From the NCBI GenBank assembly GCA_905178155.1, contig CAJINV010000004.1:10134381-10198380 (forward strand): a stretch of 64,000 nucleotides of DNA, given 5' to 3'. This document shows positions 32,601 through 45,000 of this stretch, in pieces; position 1 is the stretch's first letter; each line of letters opens with the position of its first letter. This DNA is from Amoebophrya sp. A120 (lineage: Eukaryota > Sar > Dinophyceae > Syndiniales > Amoebophryaceae). Made by a program: the position numbers and the translations under genes. Below the pieces are notes generated by a model. The model ran no database searches, had not been told where the DNA came from, and saw only the letters and a program-made list of their open reading frames with translations.

Positions 32601-34455
32601 CAGTTGTTACAATTGTCATGCTAGCCAGCCATAAAGTTGCATTTTGTATGTGTTTTCACGTACAACTGGCTGCGCATGACAGGCCTTCTCTGGTGTCATG
32701 CAGAGAACAGATGATCTGTCATGCCCTGAGACACCCACTTACACTATACGGAGTTTTTTTCTGGGATATGGAGCAAATTTTGATCATTCACATGCACTGG
32801 GTGATCCGTGCGCCGTTGAACGCGTTTGGGCAGCTGTTTCTGCACCCCGCGACCTTTCACAAAATCAAGTTCCTTGCGTCGACCAAGGAGTTACATAATT
32901 GGATCGAGCCGAAGTACATACCCGCTTTCCTCGGGAATGGCGCGCTGAACACAAGCGTGACACTGGATCCCTTAACAGGCCGGTACATCGGGGGTGACGA
33001 CTGGGAGTTCGCACTGTCCCGCAGCGGCATCCAACTTGTTCCCGGTAGTGCGGTCGGCGGCGGCGAGGGGACGACGCTTTCAGGGAGCGTGATTAAAACA
33101 CCAAAAGTGGGGTCGTTTTCCACAACAACTCCTGCGGCCGTCGCGGCGACCACAGGTACAGGAGGGGCACAACATGCACAGCACCAGCAGGGCGGGAATG
33201 ATTATAGAAATGGCAAGAATGGAAATAATTATCACACACACGCGAGAGTATCGACCTCGCGACCACCCACAAATGAAACCGAGGACTACTACAAGTATCT
33301 CTACACAACCTACAAAAAACCCTATGACAAACACGCCGGCGTTGTGCCTCATCTTCGTACTAGCAGAATAATAGGAAGTAGTAGGGGCGGATCTTCTGGA
33401 CTGGCTCGGCCGTCGGCGGCACAAGGAGCAAGTGCAGTTGTAGCGCAAGAAGTGGAAGTACATCAAAACAATTCGCACCAAATATTAAACATGAAACCGA
33501 ACACGACAAACAGTCCGAAGCTACCGTACCTAACCACAAACGGGGTGAACTCTCTTTCCTCCACGACGGTCTCCTCCCATTTGACCCAGGTGGATCGCGA
33601 CAGGAGCAATTCGACCAACGAAACGTTTGTCACGGCCTTGGAGCACCCGATTGTGCCGCCGGGGGCTGGTGTGATGGCAAGTAATGGAGGTCGTGGTCCT
33701 TTTGCAGATGGAACAAGTAGAACAACTGTCGGCGGTCGAAATTTCAACACCAGAAACAGCACTTCTGCTACCTCCCCCTTAGACGACTTTCTCTTCGAGA
33801 TGGACGCTACCGGGAAGGAGATTCAGGACAAGACAAAGGATATCCACCGCAAACATGTCTCGGTCTGGACGAAAAATGCAGACTTTTGCGATGCAAGTCT
33901 CGCATGACCATGAGATGACCTACACCCAGAGTGTCTGACATGCAGGGACCAGCATCAAGGGTCTTCGAGGGCTTCACGAAGATGCCTACTCTGCTGCACC
34001 AGAAATTATCCGCTCTCGCCATGGCAAAAACTAGACAACTACTTTTCCTGTTTTTCATGCAAGACAGATTTTTGTGTGCTCTGAAATGCGCATCACAAGT
34101 TGCAACCTGTTCTAGACCCAGACATATTTGCACTGCATAAAGGAAATCCTCGGGCTGTTTCTCGAGGACACCACCGATGGAGACGAGAAGGAAAGCCAAA
34201 GCGGAGAAATATCAAACAAAAAAAAGTTTGTCACGCTCACTCATGCGCGTTTTTGTTTTTGCAATACAAAATAAAAATTTTCTGTCATGCATAAAAATGC
34301 ATCACAGCCAAACTTCAAAAGGGATTTTTTCCCTAGTGCTTCTGCAATGCAAGGAAAAGTTGTGATGCCAGAAAAATTTGTAATGCAAAGCCTGCAAGTT
34401 AGGGACGTGACTGTGACAAACTTTTTGCTCTCCATAGGAAAGCTTCGAAGTGTAG
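29676..34455 (+). CDS. CRAL-TRIO (Sec14-like) lipid-binding domain protein, copy 1
   Basis: The N-terminal exon starts at ATG 29676 (MLRQDELVIKSSPDLLP..) and closely matches the start of the paralogue at 61041. Later exons: ~30340-31316, 31853-32027, 32328-32521, 32774-33840, 34145-34209, 34442-34455 (stop TAG). CRAL-TRIO features: a short N-terminal helical region; then AVFYVRCGF; RTLIVVDLTNM; CYPETVEQILIIHMHWVIRAP; ATFHKIKFLAS. Members carry phosphoinositides or other hydrophobic ligands between membranes. A long Ser/Thr/Asn-rich insertion (about 30340-31150) splits the N-terminal helix region, and a Ser/Thr-rich tail follows the domain. The join between the first exon and about 30322-30340 is unresolved (stop TGA at 30153, TAA at 30319), so one or two introns, or a split gene, are possible. 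Confidence 0.72.
31317..31598 (+). mobile_element. Introner, family F, directly abutting another introner
   Basis: Starts TATCCAGAAGGAAGACGTCC and ends GACGACGTTTTTGCTCAGGATG. Exact duplication ACGCA at 31312-31316 and 31599-31603. Only one base (31604) separates its right duplication from the next introner. Confidence 0.85.
31605..31847 (+). mobile_element. Introner, family A, abutting the family F introner
   Basis: Starts TATCAAGTGCAAAAATGTC and ends GACATTTTTACTTTTGATA. Exact duplication CGCAG at 31600-31604 and 31848-31852, overlapping the ACGCA duplication of its neighbour. Removing both joins YREDYRLT to QNLFSQT in frame. Confidence 0.9.
32028..32322 (+). mobile_element. Introner, family A
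   Basis: Starts TATGCAGACTGCAAATATCG and ends GATGACATATTTGCATTTGATA. The duplication has decayed (GTGGT versus CTAGC). Excision at the usual spacing gives SWFRIYEY, matching CWMRIWEY of the paralogue at 61041. Confidence 0.85.
32522..32768 (+). mobile_element. Introner, family K
   Basis: Ends TATGCAAGAAAAAAACTACC and GGAGTTTTTTTCTGGGATA. Flanks TCGAG and TGGAG match at 4 of 5. Excision restores CYPETVEQILIIHMHW, the core of the CRAL-TRIO domain. Confidence 0.88.
33841..34139 (+). mobile_element. Introner, family A
   Basis: Starts TATCCACCGCAAACATGTC and ends GACATATTTGCACTGCATA. Exact duplication AAGGA at 33836-33840 and 34140-34144. Frame kept. Confidence 0.9.
34210..34436 (+). mobile_element. 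Introner, family L
   Basis: Ends TATCAAACAAAAAAAAGTTTG and CAAACTTTTTGCTCTCCATA. Flanks AGAAA and GGAAA have one mismatch. Excision reaches a TAG stop after four more codons. Confidence 0.82.
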
Positions 34456-36092
34456 TAACAGTAAGCGCCACCTGTTAACAGGGGGAGGACAGTAGGCAGC
34501 TTGAGCAGCTTCATCCAGGTTATTACACAGACTCAGAGTTGGAGTTCTACTTGTGGAAGATAGAACATGAGGGTGACCGCGTTACTGTAGGTACGGTACT
34601 ACACGACTTTGGTATTCGAGTCTCCTAGGACAAGTGCGCTTCTTCTGCCGCCACTGCACCTGCATCGCCCCGGAGCCTTCTCTACTTTGTCGTATGCTTG
34701 GCTCTGTTTCTGCGTGGTACCTGGTTCCGCTCAGCTGCAATAGGACGAGTTTTTGTTTTTATATAAGATTAGTTCATGGTACTTTATTATGAACTTGAAT
34801 ACCTTGTCCAGCGCCAGAGCCTCTGTCTACATGTTGACCTGTTTATTTCCCATTGGTTAATTTGTTCCCGCCATGTTCTTCTTGTTCTGTATCTTTTCAC
34901 CGGAGTTGCTTCTAGACGCCCTGTGCATCTGTCACAACCAGTGTGCATCCGCACTACAAGGAGAAATAAGATATAAAGAAACTGGAAAAATTTTAAACAG
35001 AAGACTAACCACAAGAACGCCCTGAGATTGTAGTCTCTGACCGAGACTCGACAGTTCTTCGTAAGAAAAACAACACGACCAGTTGCAGAAGCCCGTTGTA
35101 GTATGTAAGCCCAACGTGTGATGATGATGAAATACAAGTGCGTGTTCTTGAAAAAGGGGTGCAGCTGGTGGTCTTCATCATAAAGGCGTCACGATCCTCA
35201 TAGGCTGCACTGACCTTCGCCAAAAATATTGCAACCCACTTTTCGACCCTATCTAGTACACCGACAAGCACAATGATTACGTACTAAAGACACTTCGCAG
35301 AGCACACACACTTTGGTCTTGGTGGTCTTGCCTCGGTTGAATATTCTCGAAAAGCGGAAGATCTGTTGGCACTAGTGGTGCTGCGACTTTAGCACACGAT
35401 CGGTCATTCTAGAATTCCGTTGCTTCATCGGTATTTTTACTATATTTTATGGAGCAAAGTAGTCATCTTCAAACGTGAACAAATACAACTCCTCGGTCGT
35501 GGAGCCGTAATTTCAATTCGTTTTTTGTTGCTCGGTCAACATAAGTACTGCTAGGAGCCCTCATGCTTAGGAACACGATTTGACAGCTCCATGCGAAGAT
35601 AGAGGACAAAGTCATACTTACCAGACACACCAGCAGACAGGTCGGTAGCTGCGCTCGACTCGCTTGGTCGTGTCTATCGTCTGTGAAGTAAAGATTAAAA
35701 TTGGACCTCACCACCTTCTAGCACAATAAACAAACGCCAAGCTGGTTCCTCCAAGAGAATTATAAATCAAATTTAACTTTTGTACCAAGCTGACCGCTTC
35801 CCAAACTTCTCTTCTTTGTCGCAATTTTTAATCTTATCGCGCTCTAGTTTTGAAACAAAACACTAAGACCCTCCTCGCGCAGCTTGTTTGAGGAGAATTA
35901 AATAGTAAGTGAGGAAGAAGAAGAACAGCAACGGGAATATAGAACTACAAGGTGAGCACCAGGAAACGTAGTAATTGCACCGCAAACATAAGTACTTCAG
36001 GCTCTTGTAGTCCGCTAATATCATCTTCATCTAGCCTGCGGCGTTTGTTTTTGATAAAAAGAGAAGCGCACGACATTTCTGGAAAAAAAAAC
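34456..36092. other. Intergenic, CRAL-TRIO copy 1 to long interrupted gene
   Basis: 1.6 kb without a supported gene or introner. Confidence 0.5.
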
Positions 36093-39000
36093 ATGACGCA
36101 TTCAAGCTCTACCAGGTCGGTCCTTCGGGGTCGGCTGCTCGGTTCAACAGCGCTGATTTGCCTATCAGAAGTACGAGCAGTGCTAGTGCTACCTATGAGG
36201 CCCTCAGATGTGAAGTTTCAAATTTTTCCAAAAAAAAAACTAGCTACTTTCCATGCGCAAATAACTATGTAATTCAGTAGCTAGCTAAGGCGGAGCGATT
36301 TCGAGGTCCCCGGCTGCGAACAGGCATGGTGATATCGGGCGGGAGCAACATGGTGATATCGGGCGGAGACACATGTCCGAAATGGTTTCGGATTTCGGGC
36401 CAAACATTGCGCCTGCGGCTTTGCAATGCCGTATATTAATTTTTTTGAGTCACGGTAAAACTTTAGTCACCATGGTATGCTTGATTTTTTGCATTTTCGT
36501 CCTCAGCTGATAAGGCCCGGGGGAGGGGGCCCCTTACCCCCCCCCCTCCGGGCCAGCCCGAGTGCCCATTTTTCGGCTCTCGCAAGATTTTTGCACCGGT
36601 GGCACACGCCGATTTTGCAGATTTCGTCCTCAGATAGAAAGGCCCCCCAGAGGGCCCCCCCGGAGGACCACTTTTGGTCGACCGGAAGGACCCCGTCTTC
36701 TCGGCTCCCCAAAAATTCCGCGTCATGCCCGCTGCCACGCTTTATGAAATGAAAAGCGGAAACACAGGTGCAAACGTCATCCACTGCAACAAAGCGCGGC
36801 GGCAGAAGGGGCATCTGTATGCGGTGGACACACTCCCGACCCTGGGGAAGCAGAAATACACCTTAAGGCAATATCCGACAAGACACCGAGACCACGAAAC
36901 CGCCCTACCCCTACCTGAGCTAGCTAGTTTACGAGATAGATAATGAATTACCTGGAGTAGCTAGATTTTTTTTTCGATTTTTTTCAAATTTCACATCTGA
37001 GGACCTCATATCGACAGCGCTGATTTGCCTATCAGAAGTACGAGCAGTGCTAGTGCTACCTCCGGGGTATGAGGATGAGCTCTATTGCCCTGCAGGATTC
37101 TGTATGGTACACAAGGACCTGGGCCCGGGCTTCGCCGGTCCGCGGTCAGCCTTTCACGAATGCTTCAACAAAGACACAGGAGTATCGTTTGGAATAATAA
37201 CTTCTCGTGTGCACAGACAACTTCCAATCTGAGTGTATGTACGCGTTTTTAATACCACTTTACAATCGCAACATGTTTGCATGAAAATCAATGCACCTTT
37301 TGCCCTTGGTCCACACCTCGTCCTCGATGCACAGTGAACCTGTGATGAGTTGTTCTCATTGCGGGAGCAGGAGCACACCACGAAGATCACTGAATTTATC
37401 TATCATTTTACATGCTAGACGAAAGGACGATGAGCAAGCATTTTTCAAGTACGACCATGGGCATGAGCATGACATTGACAACACACCGCTATTAATTTGA
37501 ATAAAAGTATTTAGAAATGTGCAAGTCTGTGCAGGCACACGTAGTTTTTCCATAGGATAGCCAGAAAAGACTGGAGTAGTACCCTGGGGATCAAAATCAG
37601 ATGGAGCTGAGGTACGCAATATGATAACATTCGCTAGGCCTACGTGCACGGCACGCATAGCTATTTCGTTTCTCATGCGGCCGACGATGGTTGTTTAGTG
37701 TGTGAGTGTAGCGGCCTCAGTCGATTCGATTTGCCATTAAGTGGTTGTGGTCGTGCAAAAAGTTTGCATTTGAGACGAAATTGAATGTGATTCTGATCTT
37801 CTATCAGGAGGAGAAACAGAGGCTGTTACAGAACGGTCACCACTATCCACTGGAAATATTTCTGAGTCCGGGAAAATGCAGCTTGTCTTGTTGCGTGTCT
37901 TGCATGCATGTAGGATCTGTGTTGCATGCATGACCAGCAAAGCCGCAGCCTCGTTTGTCATGCGAAATAAACGCAATTCGTCACGTGAACTAGCTACGCC
38001 TGTACTTGTTCAGAGAGCGACGTTGCAAGAACTTGCCATCCTTGGTTGCTGCATGAAAAATACTTCCTCTTTTCATTATCCGCAAAGCAGCAGTATCACA
38101 GGCCGAGGCTTCCACCCCCAGACATATTTCTTGCATTGGATAACCACACGGAAGATTGCCCCGACGACGTGGCAAAGCAGTACCGTGCGTCGCTGCAGCA
38201 AGGGCCGGATGACCATCAAGATCTAGCTATTGCGAGGAAAAATTCCCCCGCCTCTCCATATCAAGAAGGTACGACGCAAAGAATTTGTAATGTTGCTTTG
38301 TGGCCACAAATCTTTTTGTCTTGCAAAAAGGCAACCCGACAGTCTTCGCCGGATGATTACGCGGGCGGCTTGTGATGCTGCTTGGGCTACAGCATAGAAA
38401 CATACTGTGATGCTAAGCGTCCACGTCAGAAGCTCTGTTGTAATCAGGCGCGGCATATGCCTGCAGTCCTCTACTGCAAGACAGTTCTGATTTCTTGTGT
38501 TCGCAAATCCAGCATCAGAAGCGTCGTTTTCGTAATATGGGGAGGGGGAGGCTTTCGTTTTGATATCAGTTCCCGACGAGCCCCCGGAGCAGGAGGTCGT
38601 GGTGGAGCCACTCCAGGAGGTGGTGGAGCAGGAGGACGTTTCGATACCAGTTCTATCAAATGCAAAAATGTCTGGGTCTGGAAGATTGCGCGATTTGTCA
38701 TGCAGATTTTCCATGACCCATGAGGTCTGGAATGCAGGACGAAGCATGACACATTCTGTGCGATCTCTCTCATGCCTATCCTGCATGAGAAACTCCCTCC
38801 TGACTTGGTCAAAACTGGGCGACTTTTGGTAATCATGCAACACAGATTTTTACATGCTTCAGATTTAGCATGACAAGTTGCATTCTTCCAGACCCAGACA
38901 CTTTTACATTTGATAAGCTCCCGACCACGAAACGCCGCCGCTCCAGTCGTGGAGCCATATCCAATGCAAAAGCATCGTATTCGTATTGCCATCATGCATT

Positions 39001-42000
39001 ACAAATCCTTCTGCTAAGGTAAATCCGCATTACACATTTTATTTCTCATGCTGAGGAAATTTGTAATGCATTTATACGAGTACGATACTTTTGCATATGG
39101 AGGTACGTCCGTCAACTGAGACTACAGTGGCACGCTTTTCAAAGTAGATAGGGTATCTACTTTTTGGTAGATACGGTTTTCAGAAATTTTGAAAATTGTA
39201 TCTACTTTGATTTTGAGTATTTTGGGATTGATCCTTGGTTTTTCAAGGATCAATCCCTGGCAATCCAAGGATCAATCCTTGAAAGCCAAGGATTGATCCC
39301 AAAATGACCGAAATTGAAGTAGATATGGTATTGGGAAGAAGACGCAAGCAATTTGCTGTCTCGACAACGAAAAAGAGTGCGCCACGTTGTCAGAGACAGC
39401 AAATCGCCTAAGCAAGACGAAGAAGGAGCACCCAGCAAGCAAGAAATGGGCCGCGACGATACCAGGCCCGTGCATCCAACTCCGTGGCCGGGCACTGCGC
39501 AAAGAAAGCGCTAAAGCAATCGCAAAGAGGGCGCTACTCTCGTCTTTGACTTTGGACAAACAATCGCCGCGGGGCGTCTTCGCCCCGGTCAGGGTGCCTG
39601 CGTCCTGCAGGTGGGCTCCGATCCCATTGGCGCGCCGTGCCTTGCTTCTGCGCACGCGCCCCGCCGTTGTGTTTCTCTTGGGTTCGCTCTCGTTGATGGC
39701 TATGGCATTGCTATCGGCATGACTATGAGACGGGGGCGCAGACACTGTCTGTGGCCTTGGCGCGCGGGCGTGTTCCTGTGTGTGTATGGGAATAAGTATG
39801 GCATGCGCGCGAGCACAATGGCAGCCAAAGGGGAAGAAGGCCGCCACGGCTCTTCCTTGTTTGCGTTCAGGCCTTGCGCCTTTGTTTTCCAGCGCGGCTG
39901 TTTTGAATAATTCTACTAGCACCCGGGCACCGGAAGCAAAGCCCAAAGCTGAGGCTTTCCCGACGGCCAAATCTCATACCCGCGAGCACGGGGTGAGATT
40001 TTCCCAGCCCCAAAGCGAAAATCTCGCGCCCTGGTGTCCAGGGCATGAGATTTTCGCTTTCCCGGCTCCAAGTCTCATACTCGCGAACAGGGCGTGAGAT
40101 TTCCCCAGCTCCAACACCCCACGCCCTGGTGGCCAGGGTATGAGATTTTCCCGGGTCCGAAACATTATACCCGCGAGCAGGGCGTGAGATTTTCGCTTTC
40201 CCCGCTCCAAAATCCTGCTCCAATGGCCTCAGCAGGCCAGGGCGTGAGATTTTGCCAGCTCCAAAAGCTCGCGCCGTGGTGGCCAGGGCACGCTGGAGAT
40301 TTTCCCGGCTTCAAAAAATCACGCCCGCGAGCAGGGCGTTAAAGTTCCCCGGCTTCAAAACTTACGCCCAGGTGGCGAGGGCGTGAGATTTTCCGAGCTC
40401 CAAAATCTCATGCCCGGGGGGACAGGGCGTGAGATTTTCCCGGCTTCGAAAAATCACGCCCGCGAGCAGGGCATAAAATTTTTCCGGCCGAAAATCTCAC
40501 GCCCGGGGGGCGGGGGTGTAGGGTTGTCCTGGCTCCAAAGTCTCTTGCCCTGGTGGCGAGGGCATTGGGTTTCCTCGGCTCCAAAGTCTCATACTCGCGA
40601 GATGGGCATGAGATTTCTCCGACTCCGAAAGCTCATGCCCACGAGCAGGGCACGCAGGAGATTTTCCCGGCGGCAAAATCTCACGCCCTGGTGGCGAGGG
40701 TGTGAGGTTTTCACGGCTCCAAAATCTCATACCCTGGTGGCGAAGGCGTGAGGTTCTCCCGGCTCTGAAATCTCACGCCCACGAGCAGGGCGGCACTGCC
40801 GCCCTGGCAAATTCCACCACTGATTTCCCGCTTAAAAAAATCTAAATCCTAGCAAAGCCCCGGCGCAGTTCCGTCGGGCTCTTCCTTTGGAGGTCGTGGC
40901 AGTGCGTGGAGAAAGGGCGCCCCCCATGGGGCATGTGGTCGGCCGCAGTCTTGCTCCCTCGTTCTGTTTCTCCGAAGGCCCCCCGCTTTTTTTGTATCCG
41001 CCCCCGCAGTGGTGCGGCCCGGCGGCTGGATGGGCGGGCCTCTCGCTTGTGTCGCGCAGCGGCCCGGACTTATGATTTTGCCCAGCTTTTGGCGTTCCTT
41101 CTCCTTGGAAATTGCCGGGCCGGGTGTTGCCCTTGTTTCTTTGTGTTTTGGTCGGGCCCGGGGGGTTTGATTGTTGTCTGCAAGCAGGGCCAGGGGGTTC
41201 TGGTTTTTTTTCGGGGGCCGGGTTGGGGTTTGGTTTGTGCCCTAGCGTGGGCCTCGTTGTTTTTGTTATTGGTGGAGACGCCGGCCGGGGGGCCATTCCG
41301 GACATTCCGTGGGGCAATGGCGCGGGTCGTAGTTAGTTTCGACGTGTGTGCCCCGGCTCCCGGAGGGTTGGTAGGGAGCGGGGTACTTTTGCGGATAATT
41401 CTTGGGATTATTTCAAGAGCAACGAAATCGGGAAGGTTTCGCTGGTTTGCAAATTAGGCCAAGAATTAAGCTAAACGCTAGCCCTTAAATTAGAGCAAAA
41501 ATTACGCCCAAGATCGCCCAAAAATCCCAAAGAAGTAACGTCCGCCCGGAGGGCCATCCGACCGACGCGACTCCGAATTTGCCCGGCGGATGCCGCGGGC
41601 CGGGCCGTTTCCTGGAAGGTGTGCGCCCGGTATCGATCAGGGCCAGGCGGTGGCCCGGGCCGCCGTGGATTTTGCCCGGCCCGCGCCTTTTCTTTGTTGT
41701 CTTTCTTTGGGTTCTGGGGGTGTTTCTTTTGGCGCTTGCAGGCGCCCGCGCCTCTCTTGGGCTGCTTTCTGTGCCGCCTCCTCATTTCGCGGGCGCCGTG
41801 GCACACCCCGCAGCCCCGGCGGCGCTCGTTTTAGTTTCCCGGCCGCGTAATGTTGCCCGGTGGCGCCAAATTTTGCGCCCTTTTCCATGCCACAGGGCCG
41901 CGGGGGGGCCCGGGGGGGTCGGTGGCGTCCGCCGGTGTGGTGTTGCCGCCGGGAACGAAGGGGCGCCGCCTCCCCTGTGTTTGATCGGGCGCCGCTTTGC

Positions 42001-45000
42001 GTCTGTGTTGCCTTGTGTCCTGTAAATTAGAAAAATTTAAGCCGCGAGCTAACGCGGTAGCTTGCCAGGGGCCGGCAGCCTGGCGGCAGATTTTCCGTCC
42101 CGGCTCCAAAATCTCATACCCGCGAGCAGGGTAGAGATTAGCCGGGGCCCAAAATCTCACGCCCTGCCCGTGGGCATGAGGTTTTTCCGGCTGTAAATCT
42201 CACGCCCTGCTTGCTCGTGGGCGTGGGATTTTCCGTGCCGCGCAATCTCATGCCCTGGCGGCGAGGTAGGGCGTGAAACTTTTCCGGCTCCCAAATCTCA
42301 CACCCGCGAGCACGGCTTGAGATCTTCCCAGCCCCGTCCAAAGCCTCGCGTGGCCATGGTTGGCATGAGATTTTCCCGGCCCCCGAATCTCACTCATACC
42401 CGCGAGCACGGCGTGAGATTTTCCCCGCCCCAAAACCTCACACACCCCCACGACGAGCAGGGCGCGAGATTTTTCCGGCTCCGAAATGTCATGCCCTGGT
42501 GGCGGGGGTGTGAGATTTTCCCGGCTCCAGAATCGCGGTCGCCCGGGTTCGGAGAGGCCGACGGAGGCCGGGCGCGCGCCCGCGGGACGGTAGAATTCGG
42601 GCGCGGGGAAGAGGAGGGCGGGCGCGACCGAGGGAGGAGGAGGCCAGGCGCAGGACGGAGGAGGAGACCCACTCCTTGACGGAGAAGGCCGGGTCCGGGA
42701 GGGTGGAACTTCCCGGGCGCGGGAAGATGGAGGCCGGATTTGGGTGCGGGGGGGCGGGCTCGGGGAAGGGGAGGCGTGGCGGGTTTTGGTAGACGACAGG
42801 GGAGGCGATATGAGATTGCTTTTTCGGCTTTCTTGGGTTAAGTGGTGTGTTTCGTGAACCTTCAGCAGCTAAGTCCTCCTCGTTTCTGTTATATAGGTTT
42901 TGGGGAAGAGTTCGCGACTATGCAACGGATGGCAGTATCAAGAGCAATGCTATGAGCAATGGCATTGTGGCCACAAAAAATATTGGCATCTGGCCAATTT
43001 GGGACTTTATCCTTATTGACGCTCCAAAACCTAGATCGCTGACCTAATAGATCCGGGATCTATGTATTAGATCAAGCGATCTAGATTTCCCTCGCAAAAA
43101 AGTGCTTGGATGATCGCAAAAAAATATTTGAAAATGGCTCTTTTGGGATTTTATCCGTTTTGATGCTCCAAATTCTAGGTCACTGACCTAGGAGACCCGG
43201 GATCTCCTAGGTCAGTGATCTAGAATTCCCGGGAATTCTAGATCACTGACCTAGGAGATCCCGGGTCTCCTAGGTCAGTGACCTAGAATTTGGAGCATCA
43301 AAACGGATAAAATCCTAAATTGCCCATTTCCAAATATTTTTTTGCGATCATCCAAACATTTTTTTGCGATCTAGGTTTTGGACCATCAATAAGGATAAAG
43401 TCCTAAATTGACCAGATGCCAATACTTTTCGCGATCATTATGCCCCCCCTGCCTCCTCACGGAGAAAACGCCCCCCATGCCGAAGCAGCGCGCAGGCTGG
43501 CCTCGAGGGGCCGGGGAATACGGCGGGCGCGGTTGGGCAATGGGGGGCGATCCGACAAGGCTCGCAAGGCTCAGGCGCTGCCCGCCGCGCCGTTTCTGGC
43601 GGCATCCGGAAGCAACGGCGGCGGGGCGTGCGCTGCTCGGCTTGGTGTGTTGCTTGTCCCCTGCGGAGGTATCGCGCCCGCGCCTGTTGTGTGAGAGAGT
43701 GCAACGAATGCCAAAAACAAGGCCAAGTGCAAAAGCCCGAGCGACCACCGCCTGCCAACTAACCGGCCTACGTCCTCCACCCCGCGCCCCCCCCGCCTCC
43801 TCTTCCCCGAGGCCGCCCCCCCGCACCCCAATCCGGCCTCCACCTTCCCGCGCCCGGGAAGCTCCACCCTCCCGGACCCGGCCTTCTCCGCCACGGCCGT
43901 GTGGGTCTCCTCCTCCGTCCTGCGCCTGGCCTCCTCCTCCCTCGGTCCGTCGCGCCCGCCCTCCTCTTCCCCGCGCCCGAGTTCTACCTTCCCGCGGGCG
44001 CCCGGCCTCCGTCGGCCTCTCCGAACCTGGGCGACCGCGATCCTGGAGCCGGGGAAATCCAACACCCTCGCCACCAGGGCATGACATTTCGGAGCCGGAA
44101 AAATCTCGCGCCCTCATGCGGAGACACCCTGGGCGGATTTCCGTTCTAAAATCTGGCTAGTTTTCCCGGGATTTCAAAAAATCCGGGCGCCCGGCCCGCC
44201 GCTCCGTGATGGCTTCGCTTCCGGGCGAGGCGAGCCTTGCCCCGAAGCGCCCACCCCGGCGCCCCCGGTTTTGGTTGCGCAGGCGGCAGGCCCTTCCCCT
44301 GCCGGTGTTTGTTTGCCTGCCTGGCGTCGGGCAGAGTTAAAATTTAAAAACTCGGCCCGTTTTGTTTCGATAGTCGGCGCCGCGAAATTTTAATTCTGGG
44401 CGCGATTGTGTTTTGCGTGGTGGGGGTTCTGGGTGGAGGGAGAAGCGAAATCGCTCAGGTGGTAGGGGAGGGCATTAGCTTAGGAAAATGTAGATGCGAG
44501 GCGGCGCGCGCCGCCGCTTCGCATCTCATGGAGGATTTTTTTGTCTGTCATGCTGGACATGGTGTTCAATATTTTTCAATATCGGCCAGTCCGAAAAGAA
44601 TGCTCATGCTCATGCTCGAGAGCATCGAGATGGTGTTCGATGATTTCGAACATGAGCATGAACTTCGCGGAAGGGAGCCGGAAATCTTCCGGCTTCGCTT
44701 CCGCTTTCGGCGTTTCGATTTCCTCTCTGACATCTTCTAAAGTCGCATTATAGCGACTTTGTGCGGGATTTTGCGCTATCGGCAATTTTAGAGAACTATT
44801 AGAAGTTCTCAAACTGCCGTGCGCGCAAAAGAATTAGAGGCGGTTTTTAGAGGGGAAATTAGAGGACATTTTAGAGGCGCTTTCAGAGGCGCTTTTAGAG
44901 TCGCCTTTTAGAGGCGCATTTTAGAGACGCCCTTTAGAAGCGCACTTTAGAGGCCTACTTTAGAGGCCCATTTTAAAAGGCCACTTTAGAGGCCAGAATT

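Noticed and set aside
39966-40790. CRISPR-like array of regularly spaced palindromic repeats
   Set aside because: The repeats are degenerate hairpins with variable centres, mirrored in the other arm of a foldback transposon inside a eukaryotic intron; no unique spacers of constant length and no cas genes.
43408-44160. Overlapping ~250-codon frames on both strands in the foldback centre
   Set aside because: Sequence is extremely GC-rich and the products are Pro/Arg/Gly strings; frames on both strands are expected from composition and from the inverted repeat.
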